A DNA stretch of 64,000 nucleotides from Metridium senile (taxonomy: Eukaryota; Cnidaria; Anthozoa; Actiniaria; Metridiidae). The DNA lies in contig OX459103.1 of the NCBI GenBank assembly GCA_949775045.1, positions 3,914,002 to 3,978,001 of the forward strand, read 5' to 3'. The notes under the pieces are model-generated. The model saw only the letters and a list, made by a program, of their open reading frames with translations. It had not been told where the DNA came from and did no database searches. Shown here piece by piece: positions 1-11,394 of the stretch. The first letter of the stretch is position 1, and every line of letters starts with the position of its first letter. The position numbers were made by a program, and so were the translations under genes.

Positions 1-215
1 AGTTATTACGGTGTTACAAATTTCATTATATTACCTATATAAAATATATTTTCAATAGTTTGTAGATTGTGAATTTCAAAATATGTACACACTGTTAAAT
101 TAATATAACTTACTGTTTTTTGCAGCTAGAGCAATAGCCTTGGCCTGGAATAAAAGAAACCAAAGAAACATGAACTGTGTTCACAAACTATTGACAGGTA
201 AACAGACAGACTTAC

Positions 216-3200
216 AGCATGTTGCTGTACTTCAGGGATTTGGGATTCAGCAACAAACGCTAGTAACTTCTGCAAGGCACCTGAGCTCTGTATAACCTGC
301 AAAAACATGACACAAATATAATCTTAATCATAGATAATGAATATAGTTATCAAGAGTGTCAGAATCAATGCCAATGAAATAATCATCACCATTATCATCA
401 TCATTATCATCATCACTGTCACATCATCATCATCATCACTGTCACATCATCATCATCACTGTCACATCATCATCATCACTGTCACATCATCATCATCACT
501 GTCACATCATCATCATCACTGTCACATCATCATCATTACTGTCACATCATCATCATCACTGTCACATCATCATCATCACTGTCACATCATCATCATTACT
601 GTCACATAATCATCACTGTCACATCATCATCATTACTGTCACATCATCATCATCACTGTCACATCATCATCATTACTGTCACATCATCATCATTACTGTC
701 ACATCATCATTATCAATGTCCACATTATCATCAATGTCAACATCGTCATCATCATCATCTTCATCAGCATCATCATCTTCACTGTCACATCATCATCATC
801 ATCATCATCAACATCTTTATCATTATCACTGTCCACATTATCATCAAAGTCAACATCATCCTCATCATCATTATCATCACCTTCATCATCATCATCAGCG
901 TCAACATCATCATCATTATCAATGTCCACATCATCATCATTGTTGTTCTCACCATCCACATCATCATCATTACTGTCAACATCATTGTCATTATCACCGT
1001 CACATCATCATCAAAGACAACATCGTCATCATCATCGTTGTCATCACCATCATCATCATGGACATTGTGGTTCTTGTCATCATCATCATTGTTGTCATCA
1101 TCATTGTCAACATCATCTCCATCATTACTGTTGCATCATCAACATCAACATCTTCATGATGATCATCATTATCACTGTCGGAATTATCATCAATGTCAGC
1201 ATCATCATCATTGTCATCAGCATCATCGACATTGTTGTTCTTGTCATCATCATCATCATCATAATAAATACCTGCATACTTTCCACATCTTGTAAACAGT
1301 TTGAGAGAACTTTCAAAGCATGGACATGAAGATCATCAAACTCCTGAAAAAAGATGTTGAAAGATTGTCATATAAAGCACTGGTAATGGTTAGTAATTTA
1401 TCTATGAATCATGTACTGACCTTGTTGCCAACAAAGTCAACCAGTTTTTCAAGACCCTCCAGGTCACGAAGAGCAGCTCTGTTTTCAGCTGAAATCAATA
1501 ATTTATTATTTAATGGAATATTGGATACTGTCAAATCATCACCATCACTAATCCTTTCTTCATCATCATCATCATAATATCTTTCAATCATTAAAAGAAA
1601 AGTTTTATTATTATCATTATCTTTGTCATCATCATCATCATTTAATTACTACGTTACCATCATTGTAATTAGGATCAGTAAAAATGTATATTCACTATCA
1701 TCATCATCATCATCAAAATCATTATAACTACCAGTGATTATCAACACTATCATTGTCAACATCATTATCACTACCATCACTTTTATCACAACTATCATTA
1801 GCATCATCATCATCATCATCATCACCACCACTATCACTATCATTAGCAACATCATCATCATCACTATCATTAGCATCATCATCATCATCATCATCATCAT
1901 TATTACTATCCAACATCATCATCATCACCATCATTACCATTGTTGCTATCATAACATCACTCATTTATACCATCATCATCATATTCAAACATGATTGACA
2001 TACCGTCTACTGTGATGTGTGTCAGACTTTCTAGTGCAAGCTGCTGTATAGTGGCATACTCTGAACTAAGCAGGTTCAGCAATGGTTGAATCCCTGTTAA
2101 AATAATACACAAATATAATCTATAATAATAAATACAAAACACCATTATTTACAGCAATGACAAGACACAATTTCATCAGCATCATTTTTCATCTTCATTA
2201 TCTTCACAATCACCATCACCATCATTATCATATACTATCATTGCCATCTTCATCATCATCTTCACCATCATTATCATATACTATCATTGCCATCTTCATC
2301 ATCATCTTCACCATCATTATCATATACTATCATTACCATCACCATCATCATCTTCACCATCATCATCTTCAGATTATCATCATCTTCACAATCATTGTCA
2401 TCACCATCACCATCATCATCCTTACCATCATTATCATCATCATCACCATCATCATCTTCACCATCATTATCATCAGATTATCATCATCTTCACCTTGATC
2501 ATCATCATTTTCACAATCATTATCATCACCATCACCATCATCATCCTTACCATCTTCACCACCATCACCATCATCATCTTCACCACCATCACCATCACCA
2601 TCATCTTCACCATCATCTTCACCATCATCATCATCTTCACCACCATCACCATCATCATCATCATCTTCACCATCATCTTCACCATCATCTTCACCATCAC
2701 CATCATCATCTTCACCACCATCACCATCACCATCATCTTCACCATCATCAACATAATCTTCACCACCATCATCATCACCATCATCTTCACCACCATCATC
2801 ACCTTCATCTTCACCATCACCATATCATCATCTTCACCACCATCACCATCATCATCATCATCTTCACCATCATCTTCACCATCATCTTCACCATCACCAT
2901 CATCATCTTCACCACCATCACCATCACCATCACCATCATCTTCACCATCATCAACATAATCTTCACCACCATCATCATCACCATCATCTTCACCATCATC
3001 ATCATCATCATCTTCACCACCATCACCATCATCACCATCATCTTCACCATCATCTTCACCATCATCAACATAATCTTCACCACCATCATCATCATCATTG
3101 TTTACCATTCAGTTCTCTAATGGCTGATCTGCTGTGAAAGTCTTGAACCAGATGACAAATAGACTCCACAGAGTTTTTCTGAAAACAAACAAAGAATACA

Positions 3201-6200
3201 TTTCATATTGACAAACATTAAAAGTGTGCAACACAAATAATACTAAATATAACAGTTCTTTCACATCAATCATGAAAAACTAAATCAAACAAGTTCCCAT
3301 TTAAATCTGTACTAGTCTTATACAAATTTTGTTGATGTGTGCTAAACACACAGATCAACCAATAAGAGAAGTTCACTTCAGAAATAATGTACTCTGATTG
3401 GTTGATCTGTGTGTTTTATAGCACACACCAACACAATTAGCATAAGCACAAATTTAAATGGGAAAGTACAGATTTAAATGGGAACCTGTTATCAATGTTT
3501 TTCTTTCAGATATGATTGACATGAATCCTAATCAAGTACATACTAGAGAGTTCAAGTAAGGGCCCGGGCAAACGGTTTCAACATTTGCTTCAACATCCGT
3601 TCAAATTTGTTGAATGGCAATGTGTAAATGCTTTCAAACTCTTTGAACATTGTTGAAACATGTCGATGTTGAATTGATGTTGAAAGAGTTTAAAAGCGTT
3701 TAAACATTGCCATTCAACAAAATCGAATGGTTGTTGAAGCAAATGTTGAAATCGTTTGCCCGGGCCTTAAGCAAAGTTCTATTCAAATAACAGTACCTGC
3801 ACATCACAATCAGGAGATGCCAGTAACTTTATCAATGGTTCCAGTCCTCCTTGTTCAAAGATCTCTATTTTACTTGCGAAGTCAGCTGACATATTGGCAA
3901 GGGCTAGGCTTGCAAACTCATGGCAAAGAACATCCTCTGTTGAGATATAGTGTGAATTAATAACACTAGTCTGATAGAATGATCTGTATGATTGAATTAT
4001 TATTAAGAGTGAATGGTCTGATCCTAGGTGTAATCGATGTAGATGAGGCATGATCATCCGGACGATTATGCCTCATCTACATGAATTATTATTGTATGAA
4101 TTATTGATTTGATAAATAATGATTAATTGATTGAATGATTGATTGACTGATTGATTGTACATATGATTGATTGATTGATTAATTGATTGATTGATTAATT
4201 GATTGATTAATTGATTGATTGATTGATTAATTGATTGATTGATTAATTGATTGATTGATTAATTGATTGATTGATTGATTAATTGATTGATTGATTAATT
4301 GATTGATTAATTGATTGATTGATCTGGATCAATCTTTTTTAATGGTTAGACTGTCAGATTGACTGATTGATAGATTGGTTGATTGTTTGATTGATTGATT
4401 GATATGGATCAATCTTTTTTAATGGTTATAGACTGTCAGATTGACTGATTGATAGTTTGTTTGGTAGATATTTGTTTGATTGATTGATAGCCTGACCGAC
4501 AGAATTATATTAGTGGATAAATGAATGGATGAGTAAGTGAGTGAATGCATGAATAAATGAATGAATAAATGAATGAATGAATGAATGAGTAAAGGAAAGG
4601 AAAGTAAATAAATGGCAAAATCTCTAAATGATTATTCTACCTTCAGGTCCAAGAAGTAATACAAGAGGTGGTACACAAGACATCTTTCTTAGTTCTCTGT
4701 GTATACCGACTACAAGAAATGATAACAAAATGCCAATCAGTACCATACCAACTGAGATACTTAGCCGGACTAACACTCAGGGTCTTGAAATAATTGAGAA
4801 GAATGCACTGCTCTGTTATTTCTATCTACGAATTGTTAGACTTCGCATCTTCTCGGATAAGGGCGTTTAACTTGGAGGTCCGTCTCTCCACACTACACAC
4901 ACTCATGACCTGCACAGGAGGGGTGTCAAAGAACCACTGAGGATTTAGTAACAAACCCTGGCCGTGCCCACCCTGAGTGACTGGCTCATACTAATACATA
5001 CTAACAACTAAGATGGTCCTGAAGGGGTAAAATGGGAGCTAGTATTGGCCATATTTTGGACTGGGAAAATGGGATTGGATGCACTGGGACTGGGGTTTAC
5101 AAATTGATTTTTGACTGGGATTTGGTTCAAATATAAACTGGGACACCCCCCCCCCCCCCCCCTATATAAGCATCACATTACATTGCATTATAAAATAATC
5201 GGGATAGTACGCACAAGTTGATTGGTCAACAACCCGTGTTTCATGAGAGCATGAAACATACCTACGTCATTTTCAAGCGCACACGCTCATTCAACGGTCA
5301 GTTTTTTCGTTGTTTTGATCTTTCGCGCGCGCTTATTGGTCATTTTCGATGAAATGCAACGTAGGGAGAAATGACATCGTCAAACGAATAATAGGGGATT
5401 TTTTTCTTCTTTTCGCGCGATTGTTATTTTATAAAAGAAATGAAATACGTCTTCTGTTTTTCCACTGGCTTATGAAAACCTTGATACGTTTGGGGGAATT
5501 CTCGAGCAGGTCCAAACACTCTACTTCGTCTCGTGTTTGGACTGATCTGCTCTCAAATTCTCCCAAACGCATCTCGGTTTTCATTAGCGCGAGAAAACAC
5601 AGAAGACGTATTTCATTTCTTAATTACTTGTTTCACTTTGTAGAATAATGAATAAGAATAATAGTCAGAATAATTACCATTATGTGTGAGAGTTCCCAGA
5701 CACATAGCAGCATTTCTTCTCACAACTTTGTCCTCTGATGCAACAAGACGTAGTAAAGGGTCAAGAGCACCAAGAGTCATCAACAGTTGACGGTTCTCAT
5801 CACCTGTAAAAGAGATAATCAGTTGAGTCCTGGGTCAAGTTATGTTCAGCAAAGGCGCTCTGGATCATTACATGAGGACAGCAACTATTATAAATACATC
5901 CCATGTAACAGTCCCAAATGCCATTTTGACTCTTGATGCCTCTCTTTCTACATGTATTGGAGAATGTATTTTAACTTACATTTTTCAGAGAACTTGTACA
6001 GGGCTTCACAAGAAAGTTGTTGTACATTTTCTTCAGGAGAATCGAGCATCAGTACAACTGTATGTGGTTTCTTGCTAACCATTTCCAATGGATCGAACTA
6101 TACCGTATAAAACAGAAAATATGTATTGAAATTGCAAGCAAATATTTTATTAAAACTCTCAAACACAGCAAAGCAATTTTCATAAAAAATACTAAAAACT

Positions 6201-6555
6201 TCTTAGCAGAACAACCACTACAAGAAAAACGAAGAGGACATCCAATACATGTAATAGTTTTAAATTTATTGGTAAATTCTAGGAGAAGATTTCAAAAAAA
6301 CATTATTTGACATTAGCTGATAATTTGACATAGAAAATACTAGCCAATTCTAACCAGAACTACAATTGAAAACAGTGAATAGATGAGAAACTATATAACA
6401 GATCTTAAGCTAGCTGCATTGATAATTTAAGTGGGAAATTTCACAACAAAATTAAGAAAAATTCAAAACATTGGCGCGCGAGTTAAGTGCCATATTTGAG
6501 CATTCACCTCATCTTTTGCGGGTGCTTCAGGCTCTTTGGTCTTTTTCTTTCCCAT
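216..6555 (-). CDS. ARMC3: ARMC3 orthologue, first ten coding exons (3' part outside window)
   Basis: This is an armadillo-repeat protein. Coding exons read 6508-6555, 5980-6097, 5678-5803, 4641-4709, 3797-3936, 3106-3178, 2004-2093, 1421-1488, 1272-1343 and 216-296, all with AG/GT borders and matching phases, giving 295 codons. The start MGKKKTKEPEAPAKDE, followed by FDPLEMVSKKPHTVVLML and CHEFASLALANMSADF, matches the N-terminus and armadillo repeats of animal ARMC3 as I remember it. Successive repeats of about 42 residues are visible (DENRQLLMTLGALDPLL, FEQGGLEPLIKLL, LNGIQPLLNLL, IQSSGALQKLL). The last exon ends in phase 0, so the gene continues past base 1. Family members are linked to ciliated and sperm cells; nothing here tests that. 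The introns hold large ATC arrays, a TTGA array and three inverted-repeat elements. The start is head to head with selenoprotein K, 558 bp away. Confidence 0.93.
337..1270. repeat. (ATC)n microsatellite array in ARMC3 intron
   Basis: The first part (about 405-715) is a regular tandem of an 18-21 bp unit reading CACATCATCATCATCACTGT. The rest is a looser ATC/GTC mixture. Long apparent His- or Ser-rich frames here are repeat translations. Confidence 0.95.
1560..1990. repeat. (ATC)n microsatellite
   Basis: Imperfect ATC triplets fill the intron between the ARMC3 exons at 1421-1488 and 2004-2093. Confidence 0.9.
2160..3100. repeat. (ATC)n array with a CTTCACCATCAT higher-order unit
   Basis: About 940 bp of ATC-type triplets with repeated larger blocks: the segment near 2640-2760 recurs almost unchanged near 2840-2960. 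It ends a few bases from the ARMC3 exon at 3106-3178. Confidence 0.93.
3292..3485. mobile_element. MITE-like inverted repeat in ARMC3 intron
   Basis: The left end AGTTCCCATTTAAATCTGTA is mirrored at the right end by TACAGATTTAAATGGGAAC. A second inner pair (TTGATGTGTGCTAAACACAC against its complement near 3405-3430) makes the whole element foldable. No coding capacity. Confidence 0.7.
3558..3768. mobile_element. MITE with GGCCCGGGCAAACG ends
   Basis: Long terminal inverted repeats: AAGGGCCCGGGCAAACGGTT at the left and its near-complement ending in GCCCGGGCCTT at the right. Both arms continue through a TTCAACATTTGCTTCAACA stretch. Non-autonomous; sits beside the ARMC3 exon at 3797. Confidence 0.8.
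4080..4600. repeat. (TTGA)n then (GAAT)n tetranucleotide arrays
   Basis: TTGATTGATTAATTGA units run to about 4350, followed by interrupted TTGA and a short GAAT array at 4520-4600, all within an ARMC3 intron. Confidence 0.93.
5435..5622. mobile_element. Near-palindromic MITE
   Basis: About 85-bp arms fold around base 5530: the left arm starts AGAAATGAAATACGTCTTCTG and the right arm ends with its complement. The arms also share CGTTTGGGGGAATTCTCGAGC-like sequence. Lies in an ARMC3 intron. Confidence 0.75.
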
Positions 6556-7113
6556 TGTTGGTTACTACTTTGCTTCTTGTGGGTATTTTGTGCAAAAACA
6601 CGAAGTATATTAATAGTTTCAAGACGATTTTTAGCTAAAAACTTCAATCACTACTCGGCAGCCATTTTGAAAACTACACGTTCCCATAACAACATTCTGT
6701 TTTGGTAACGAGGCTTCTCAAAAACTCCACAGGAAGCCCAAATGTTGCAACTAATTTCTGAAAACAAAATTTCTGAGACAAAACGGTCGTTTTTTCAATG
6801 TATTGTTAAAAACATGAAATTTAAATTATATTTTATGAATAGCATTTTTTACTCAAGGAAAAGAAAATCTTGAGATGTTAAATGCTCTGAATTCTATAAA
6901 ATATATATTTTTTCGACTACTCCTTTAATATTCATCAACTACATATTTTTTTATCGATTTTAGCCATAAAAGATAAAAGAAAACAAAGAATGAAAGAAAA
7001 GAAATGAAAAGAAAAGAAAAGAAAGAAATTGCATCAGATATTTTTTCACGTGGGCTTCCTGTGGTTTTCGTCTCCAGTCCTTCGCGAGGTAAACAGTACA
7101 CGTAATTTTCAAA
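6556..7113. promoter_or_regulatory. Head-to-head ARMC3/SELENOK intergenic promoter region
   Basis: The two start codons are 558 bp apart on opposite strands, so the interval must hold both 5' UTRs and promoters. It carries an inverted pair CCACAGGAAGCCC (6729) and GGGCTTCCTGTGG (7052), which includes ETS-like GGAAG cores but also occurs elsewhere in the window and may simply be the ends of a small element. Start sites cannot be placed by eye. Confidence 0.6.
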
Positions 7114-9752
7114 ATGGTTTACCTCAGCGAAGGTTAGTCTACAATTCTCGTCGGTTTTCGTACCAATTTAACTCCATTTCTTCATAGATACTAGCTCAAA
7201 CGTTTCTTTATTATCCCAGGTAACGTACTGGAACGAAGATCAATATGGAGGGTGTCTGCGATCTCAGATTTCTTCTGGGGAATTCTCGACTTTTTTATAC
7301 TCTTGTAAGTCGCTTTTCACATCGTAATAAATGTTGACACGCTATAAATTATCAATGGACCTTTGTGATATCGTTATGAATATTCAATATTATTTTTTAA
7401 ATAAATTGTTTATTTTATTTACTTGTTTATTTGTTTTGTTTTTCAGCTTTCATACGATGGTTTCAGTAAGTATCTTTAGAAGCTTATTACAAAAAGCTAT
7501 ACATATGTAACTTTAGAATTATATAAGCTTCTATTGTTTATTGTTGTTGTATTTAGTTGTATTTAGTTCGTAAGCCAGTATGATTATTGTTGATAATTTT
7601 GAACTAAAATAATTAAATTATAATATATTTTATATTCTAATAGAAATTGTAAAGTATATTGTTGGATATATTGTGTTTTACATGTTTCTTAAAAAATGCT
7701 GATTCATGTCCACATCCGCCTTTGCTGCCATATATAAACTATAACCTGGTTTATCAAATAAAATACAATTAAATTGCACCTTAAGGTCATTCCACCGTTA
7801 CGGACATTACACCCAGAGAACATTTTAGACCTATTTATTTTTACTCTTCAAAATGTTATAGTCAGATTTGCATGATTTTTTGTTACAATGTACTTTTAGG
7901 CAATAGCTTTTAATTCATAGTAAAAAAAGAAATGCACACTCTCGTAAATGACAGATATATTTATTTAAAATGTCGTTACGGACATTACAGCTAAAACAAC
8001 CACTTTGTTTAATCCTTCATTTCAAGTTTTAATTGCTGTGAATTTAAAAAGACCTCAGAAATTCAAGAACATTTCTTGAACAGACTAGATGTTGTAGTTC
8101 TAATTTATAGCTGTTTTATACACTCTGTTTCATTTATTATTTTTTTATTAATGAAAGTGTTACGTTATGGACATTACACAAAATGTTACGGACAATACAA
8201 ATGGCAAATTCAGTAAGTCAAATATAAGAAAATTGCCTATTTTGCTTAGTAAATATCACATAGAATAGATAATATTACAGTAAAATCACATTGAGAACCT
8301 TGGTCATTTAACTCTCTTTTTGGAGCACGCTTTTTAAAGTTGTCAAATTTTCATTATTTCAATGTCTCATGTGGAATGGCCCCTTAGTAACTTAGCTTCA
8401 CCGTAACATGTCCTTTTTGTATATATCAAAAACTTTTTCATACTGGTTATAAATATCTAAACAGAAAATAAATACAAGGTTGCGGTGCTCTTTGGCAGGT
8501 CGCAAAAATGTTGATGCAACAGATGCAAACTATACATTCTTTAAAGTCACACCATTAAGATTTTGATTTTCTTTCATGCAATTTCTTTTGCTTACAAAAA
8601 GATAACGCTAGGAAAAACGTGTGTAACAATAATAATAATAATAATGATGATGATAATCTTGTTTTAAAGAAACTATAGATCATGCATGTATATATATTGT
8701 AATTTTGAATAGATTTGAAACTTTGTTGTTATTTTTTTATAGCCTGGGTTATCAAAACATGGTAATGCTTATACAAGCACAAATAAAAAACCAGGTGGAG
8801 GGTAAGTTTATCCATAACTCAACCATGTCCTTCAAGACTCTGAAAATACAAATACCGCCACTGTCTTTTTGTTTCTTTACTCTCAAGATGATTTCCACAA
8901 AACATCAGACACCAACACTTACAATCTTTCTCAAGACTACACAAACCTGGATGACCAAAACACATCAACATCACTTACACTTAGAGTTAGGCCTGGCTAA
9001 ACTAGGATACATTGTCGTCAGCATGTCTCTATGGGTGGCGTAACGTGCATGCTACAAGCGAGTGACATGTTGCCCGTGTCACGCAATCGCTATTGAACGC
9101 ATGCGCAGTACAGCTATTTTGATAATTGTGGTGGTTGCACTTGAGTAGTTGTTGCTAGGTTACAAGCGGTCGACATGTCGCCTCAGTTGGCTAAACTGGG
9201 ATACATTGCATTGACATGTAGCAGATACAAGAAATGTTTCTGCTGTCTCCCAGAAACATTTTTGTGTCCAGGCTACAAAATTTGTTACAGGCTACAATGT
9301 TTTCGAGGTGGCTTAACTGAGAAAGATTGAGGATACATGTAGTGCGAGACAATATAACCAAGTTTAACCAGGCCTTAAGACCATTCACTCATATTTTTGT
9401 TGGATGAATAAAGTTTATAATCATTATCTTACCTTATTTCTTCAACTTTGTAAAATAATTTTTTAAAAACAAAATTTTAACAGTGATTTTTCTGTTTCAG
9501 ACCACCCGGGCCACCAAGAAGACGGGTTGGTAGAATTGGAGGAGGAGGAGGTAGGCTTTAATGATTGAATGTCTTAGAAAAACATTATTTGGATTAATTT
9601 TACTCATACGAAAAGCTAAAGCACGAAACGTCAGTAAACTTAAGTCAACATTTTTTACTGTGTTACAAATTTCATTATATTACCTTTCTTATTTTTCAGA
9701 TGATACACCTTATAATCCTGGGCCACCAATGGGGGGCGGATGAGGAAGGTAA
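7114..9752 (+). CDS. SELENOK: Selenoprotein K (in-frame UGA = selenocysteine)
   Basis: Six coding exons: 7114-7132, 7220-7304, 7447-7465, 8743-8801, 9501-9550, 9700-9752; phases join cleanly to 94 residues plus stop, the same length as I recall for human SELENOK. The protein starts MVYLSEGNVLERRSIWR, has one membrane segment (about 24-40, FFWGILDFFILFF), then a basic Gly/Pro-rich tail (PPGPPRRRVGRIGGGG), and ends PPMGGGUGR. The TGA at 9741-9743 is followed by GGA AGG TAA, the family's Sec-Gly-Arg end, so it is Sec and not a stop. The family is a small ER membrane protein acting in ER-associated degradation and as a cofactor of the palmitoyltransferase DHHC6. Exons 1 and 3 carry only 19 coding bases each. 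A standard gene finder would truncate this protein. Confidence 0.95.
7790..8200. repeat. Intronic segment with recurrent TTACGGACATTACA motif
   Basis: TTACGGACATTACA occurs at about 7798 and 7975, with near copies at about 8165 (TTATGGACATTACA) and 8188 (TTACGGACAATACA). The spacing is irregular, so this looks like a degraded element in SELENOK intron 3. Confidence 0.5.
9614..9684. repeat. Dispersed repeat copy touching SELENOK exon 6 acceptor
   Basis: The stretch with GAAACGTCAGTAAACTTAAG and TGTTACAAATTTCATTATAT recurs in reverse orientation at 38155-38233, and its end recurs at 12-36. It ends 15 bases before exon 6 of selenoprotein K, so it borders the splice acceptor. Confidence 0.7.
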
Positions 9753-10150
9753 ATATGTGCAATGCAATTATCACTGAATGGCTTATTTTAATCTGTATAA
9801 GGTTACTGGTTACTTTTGAACACTCAATTTGAGGCCATGATGTGCACATGCACAAAAAACGCTGATTAGAATACAAATTTTTTTTAAGAACCATATATGT
9901 TTTGAACTTCAACAGGGCAAAAAAAAAATTGTTTTCTTTTTGTTGAGTATTTTTGTGGTATTGCGTGTTTTGTCAATTTTTTATATATATACTCAAATGT
10001 CCCCCTCTTAACAATGTTGGGTTTTTGAATTTTTAAAAATAGTCTTCTTACTAGTGTGTTGTCTTTATAAGGTAAATGCTTGTCATTCAAGTAATCAACT
10101 TGCCATGACAAGCAACCAATGAGAGCAGCTGAAGTATGACATATAAAGAT

Positions 10151-10201
10151 GTTGCCATGACGTTACCTGGGCAAAACCTACACTGGTACCCTGACAGTAG
10201 C
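10151..10201 (+). promoter_or_regulatory. Candidate SECIS element in SELENOK 3' UTR
   Basis: About 405 bases after the UGA there is ATGA (10157-10160), 12 bases, then AAAA (10173-10176), then TGAC (10192-10195). The flanks GTTGC (10151-10155) and GTAGC (10197-10201) can form a five-pair lower helix with two G-U pairs, and TACC/GGTA pairs inside. This is the layout of a SECIS, which the Sec codon requires. The upper stem is imperfect, so the exact element is uncertain; it is the best fit I found by eye. Confidence 0.45.
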
Positions 10202-10279
10202 CGATGTACTTTGGATGTTCTCAGACACTTTGCCACGCTAATGTAGCATTACTGCGTTGCGGGCAGTCTTAGTAGTTAA

Positions 10280-10455
10280 GCCTGGTTCACACAGCATCAT
10301 AATCATAATCATTATCATAAGCACAGTCATAAGAAATGGAGAAGTTTCCATTTTCTTATGAGTATGACTATGATTATGACGTTATGTCGCATGTGTGAAC
10401 CGTACAATCTTAGTCGTAAACGTGGTTATGATTATGACGCTGTGTGAACCAGGCT
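10280..10455. mobile_element. Harbinger-like MITE, TTA target duplication
   Basis: Terminal inverted repeat AGCCTGGTTCACACAGC appears at both ends, continued inward by ATAATCATAATCAT-type arms. TTA flanks both ends (alternatively TTAA with one base lost at the left). A three-base TTA duplication fits PIF/Harbinger. Confidence 0.8.
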
Positions 10456-10751
10456 TTAAGGGAGAGAAAAGAAAGGAAAACACTGCCTGCCTCCCTAGGA
10501 ACATAACTTGACACAGTTAATTGAGCGTAATGCTCAAAATCTCTCAGACTGCCTGTAATGCAGGCTACGCTAAAGAAATTAAATGCAGCAACATAATGTT
10601 ATTATTATATAAATATTTGTGACAATAGACTGTTTTCATGCTCTTCATTGCACAGCTTTAGCCTCAATACAAGTAAATTAATCAAAGAAAGATGAAAGCC
10701 AAAATATTTCTATTGTTTGTTGTGGCTTGCATTCCTTGCTTTACCACAGTC

Positions 10752-10970
10752 CAAGGGAGCACTGCAGACTGTTGTTGTGGTTTGAATATATTTGATCTTT
10801 TGAAGGTTTTAAATTACATCAACGGCTTTTGGTAAATTAATGGACTATCCGCTAGCAAGTAGATGCGGGCAACACTCCTACATTGCTTGCATTTCTATTG
10901 GTCAGTCGATTGACGAAAATATTTAAACAAATATATTCAAACCACAAACCAGTCTGCTGTGCTCCCTTAC
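10752..10970. mobile_element. Inverted-repeat element
   Basis: The left arm AAGGGAGCACTGCAGACTG continues to TTGTGGTTTGAATATATTTG. The right arm is the complement (CAAATATATTCAAACCACAA to CAGTCTGCTGTGCTCCCTT). No coding capacity. Confidence 0.65.
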
Positions 10971-11356
10971 CACAGTCTGTACTAAATACAAAAGAATATA
11001 TCACATCCAGTAGATGTTTGTTGGTTGTGTTGATATTCATTTCAAAAGACAGTTAGTTTTCAACTAAATACATGGAGACTCAAAAAAGTCTCCAAAATCA
11101 CATGCTATCAAGGCTTAAGCTGTTCAATAAAGAACTTTAAACTGGATTTCTAGGCTTACCTATTGCAAGCAATAAACATTTTATATGGATCCACTTGCTT
11201 GTTTCTTTGTTGAGCTCCTCCCAGGGGTTTTAGCGATCAAGGGAGCACGGGCATTTATTTTTGGGGATCAAGGGAGCATGGGCATTTATTTTTAGGGAAC
11301 AAGGGAGCAAAATAAGATAAAACAATAGCTTTTTGGGAACATGGGAGCATAAGGTA

Positions 11357-11394
<38 letters not shown>

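Noticed and set aside
2157..3120. Long His/Ile/Asp-rich frames
   Set aside because: Simple-repeat translation in an ARMC3 intron; the real exon (3106-3178) overlaps only the end.
9837..9880. Alternative SECIS at the ATGA near 9837
   Set aside because: The bases after ATGA pair with themselves and there is no complementary 3' arm before a GA.
10690..10735. Alternative SECIS with an AAGCCA/TGGCTT stem
   Set aside because: The stem is good but is followed by GCA where the SECIS core requires GA.
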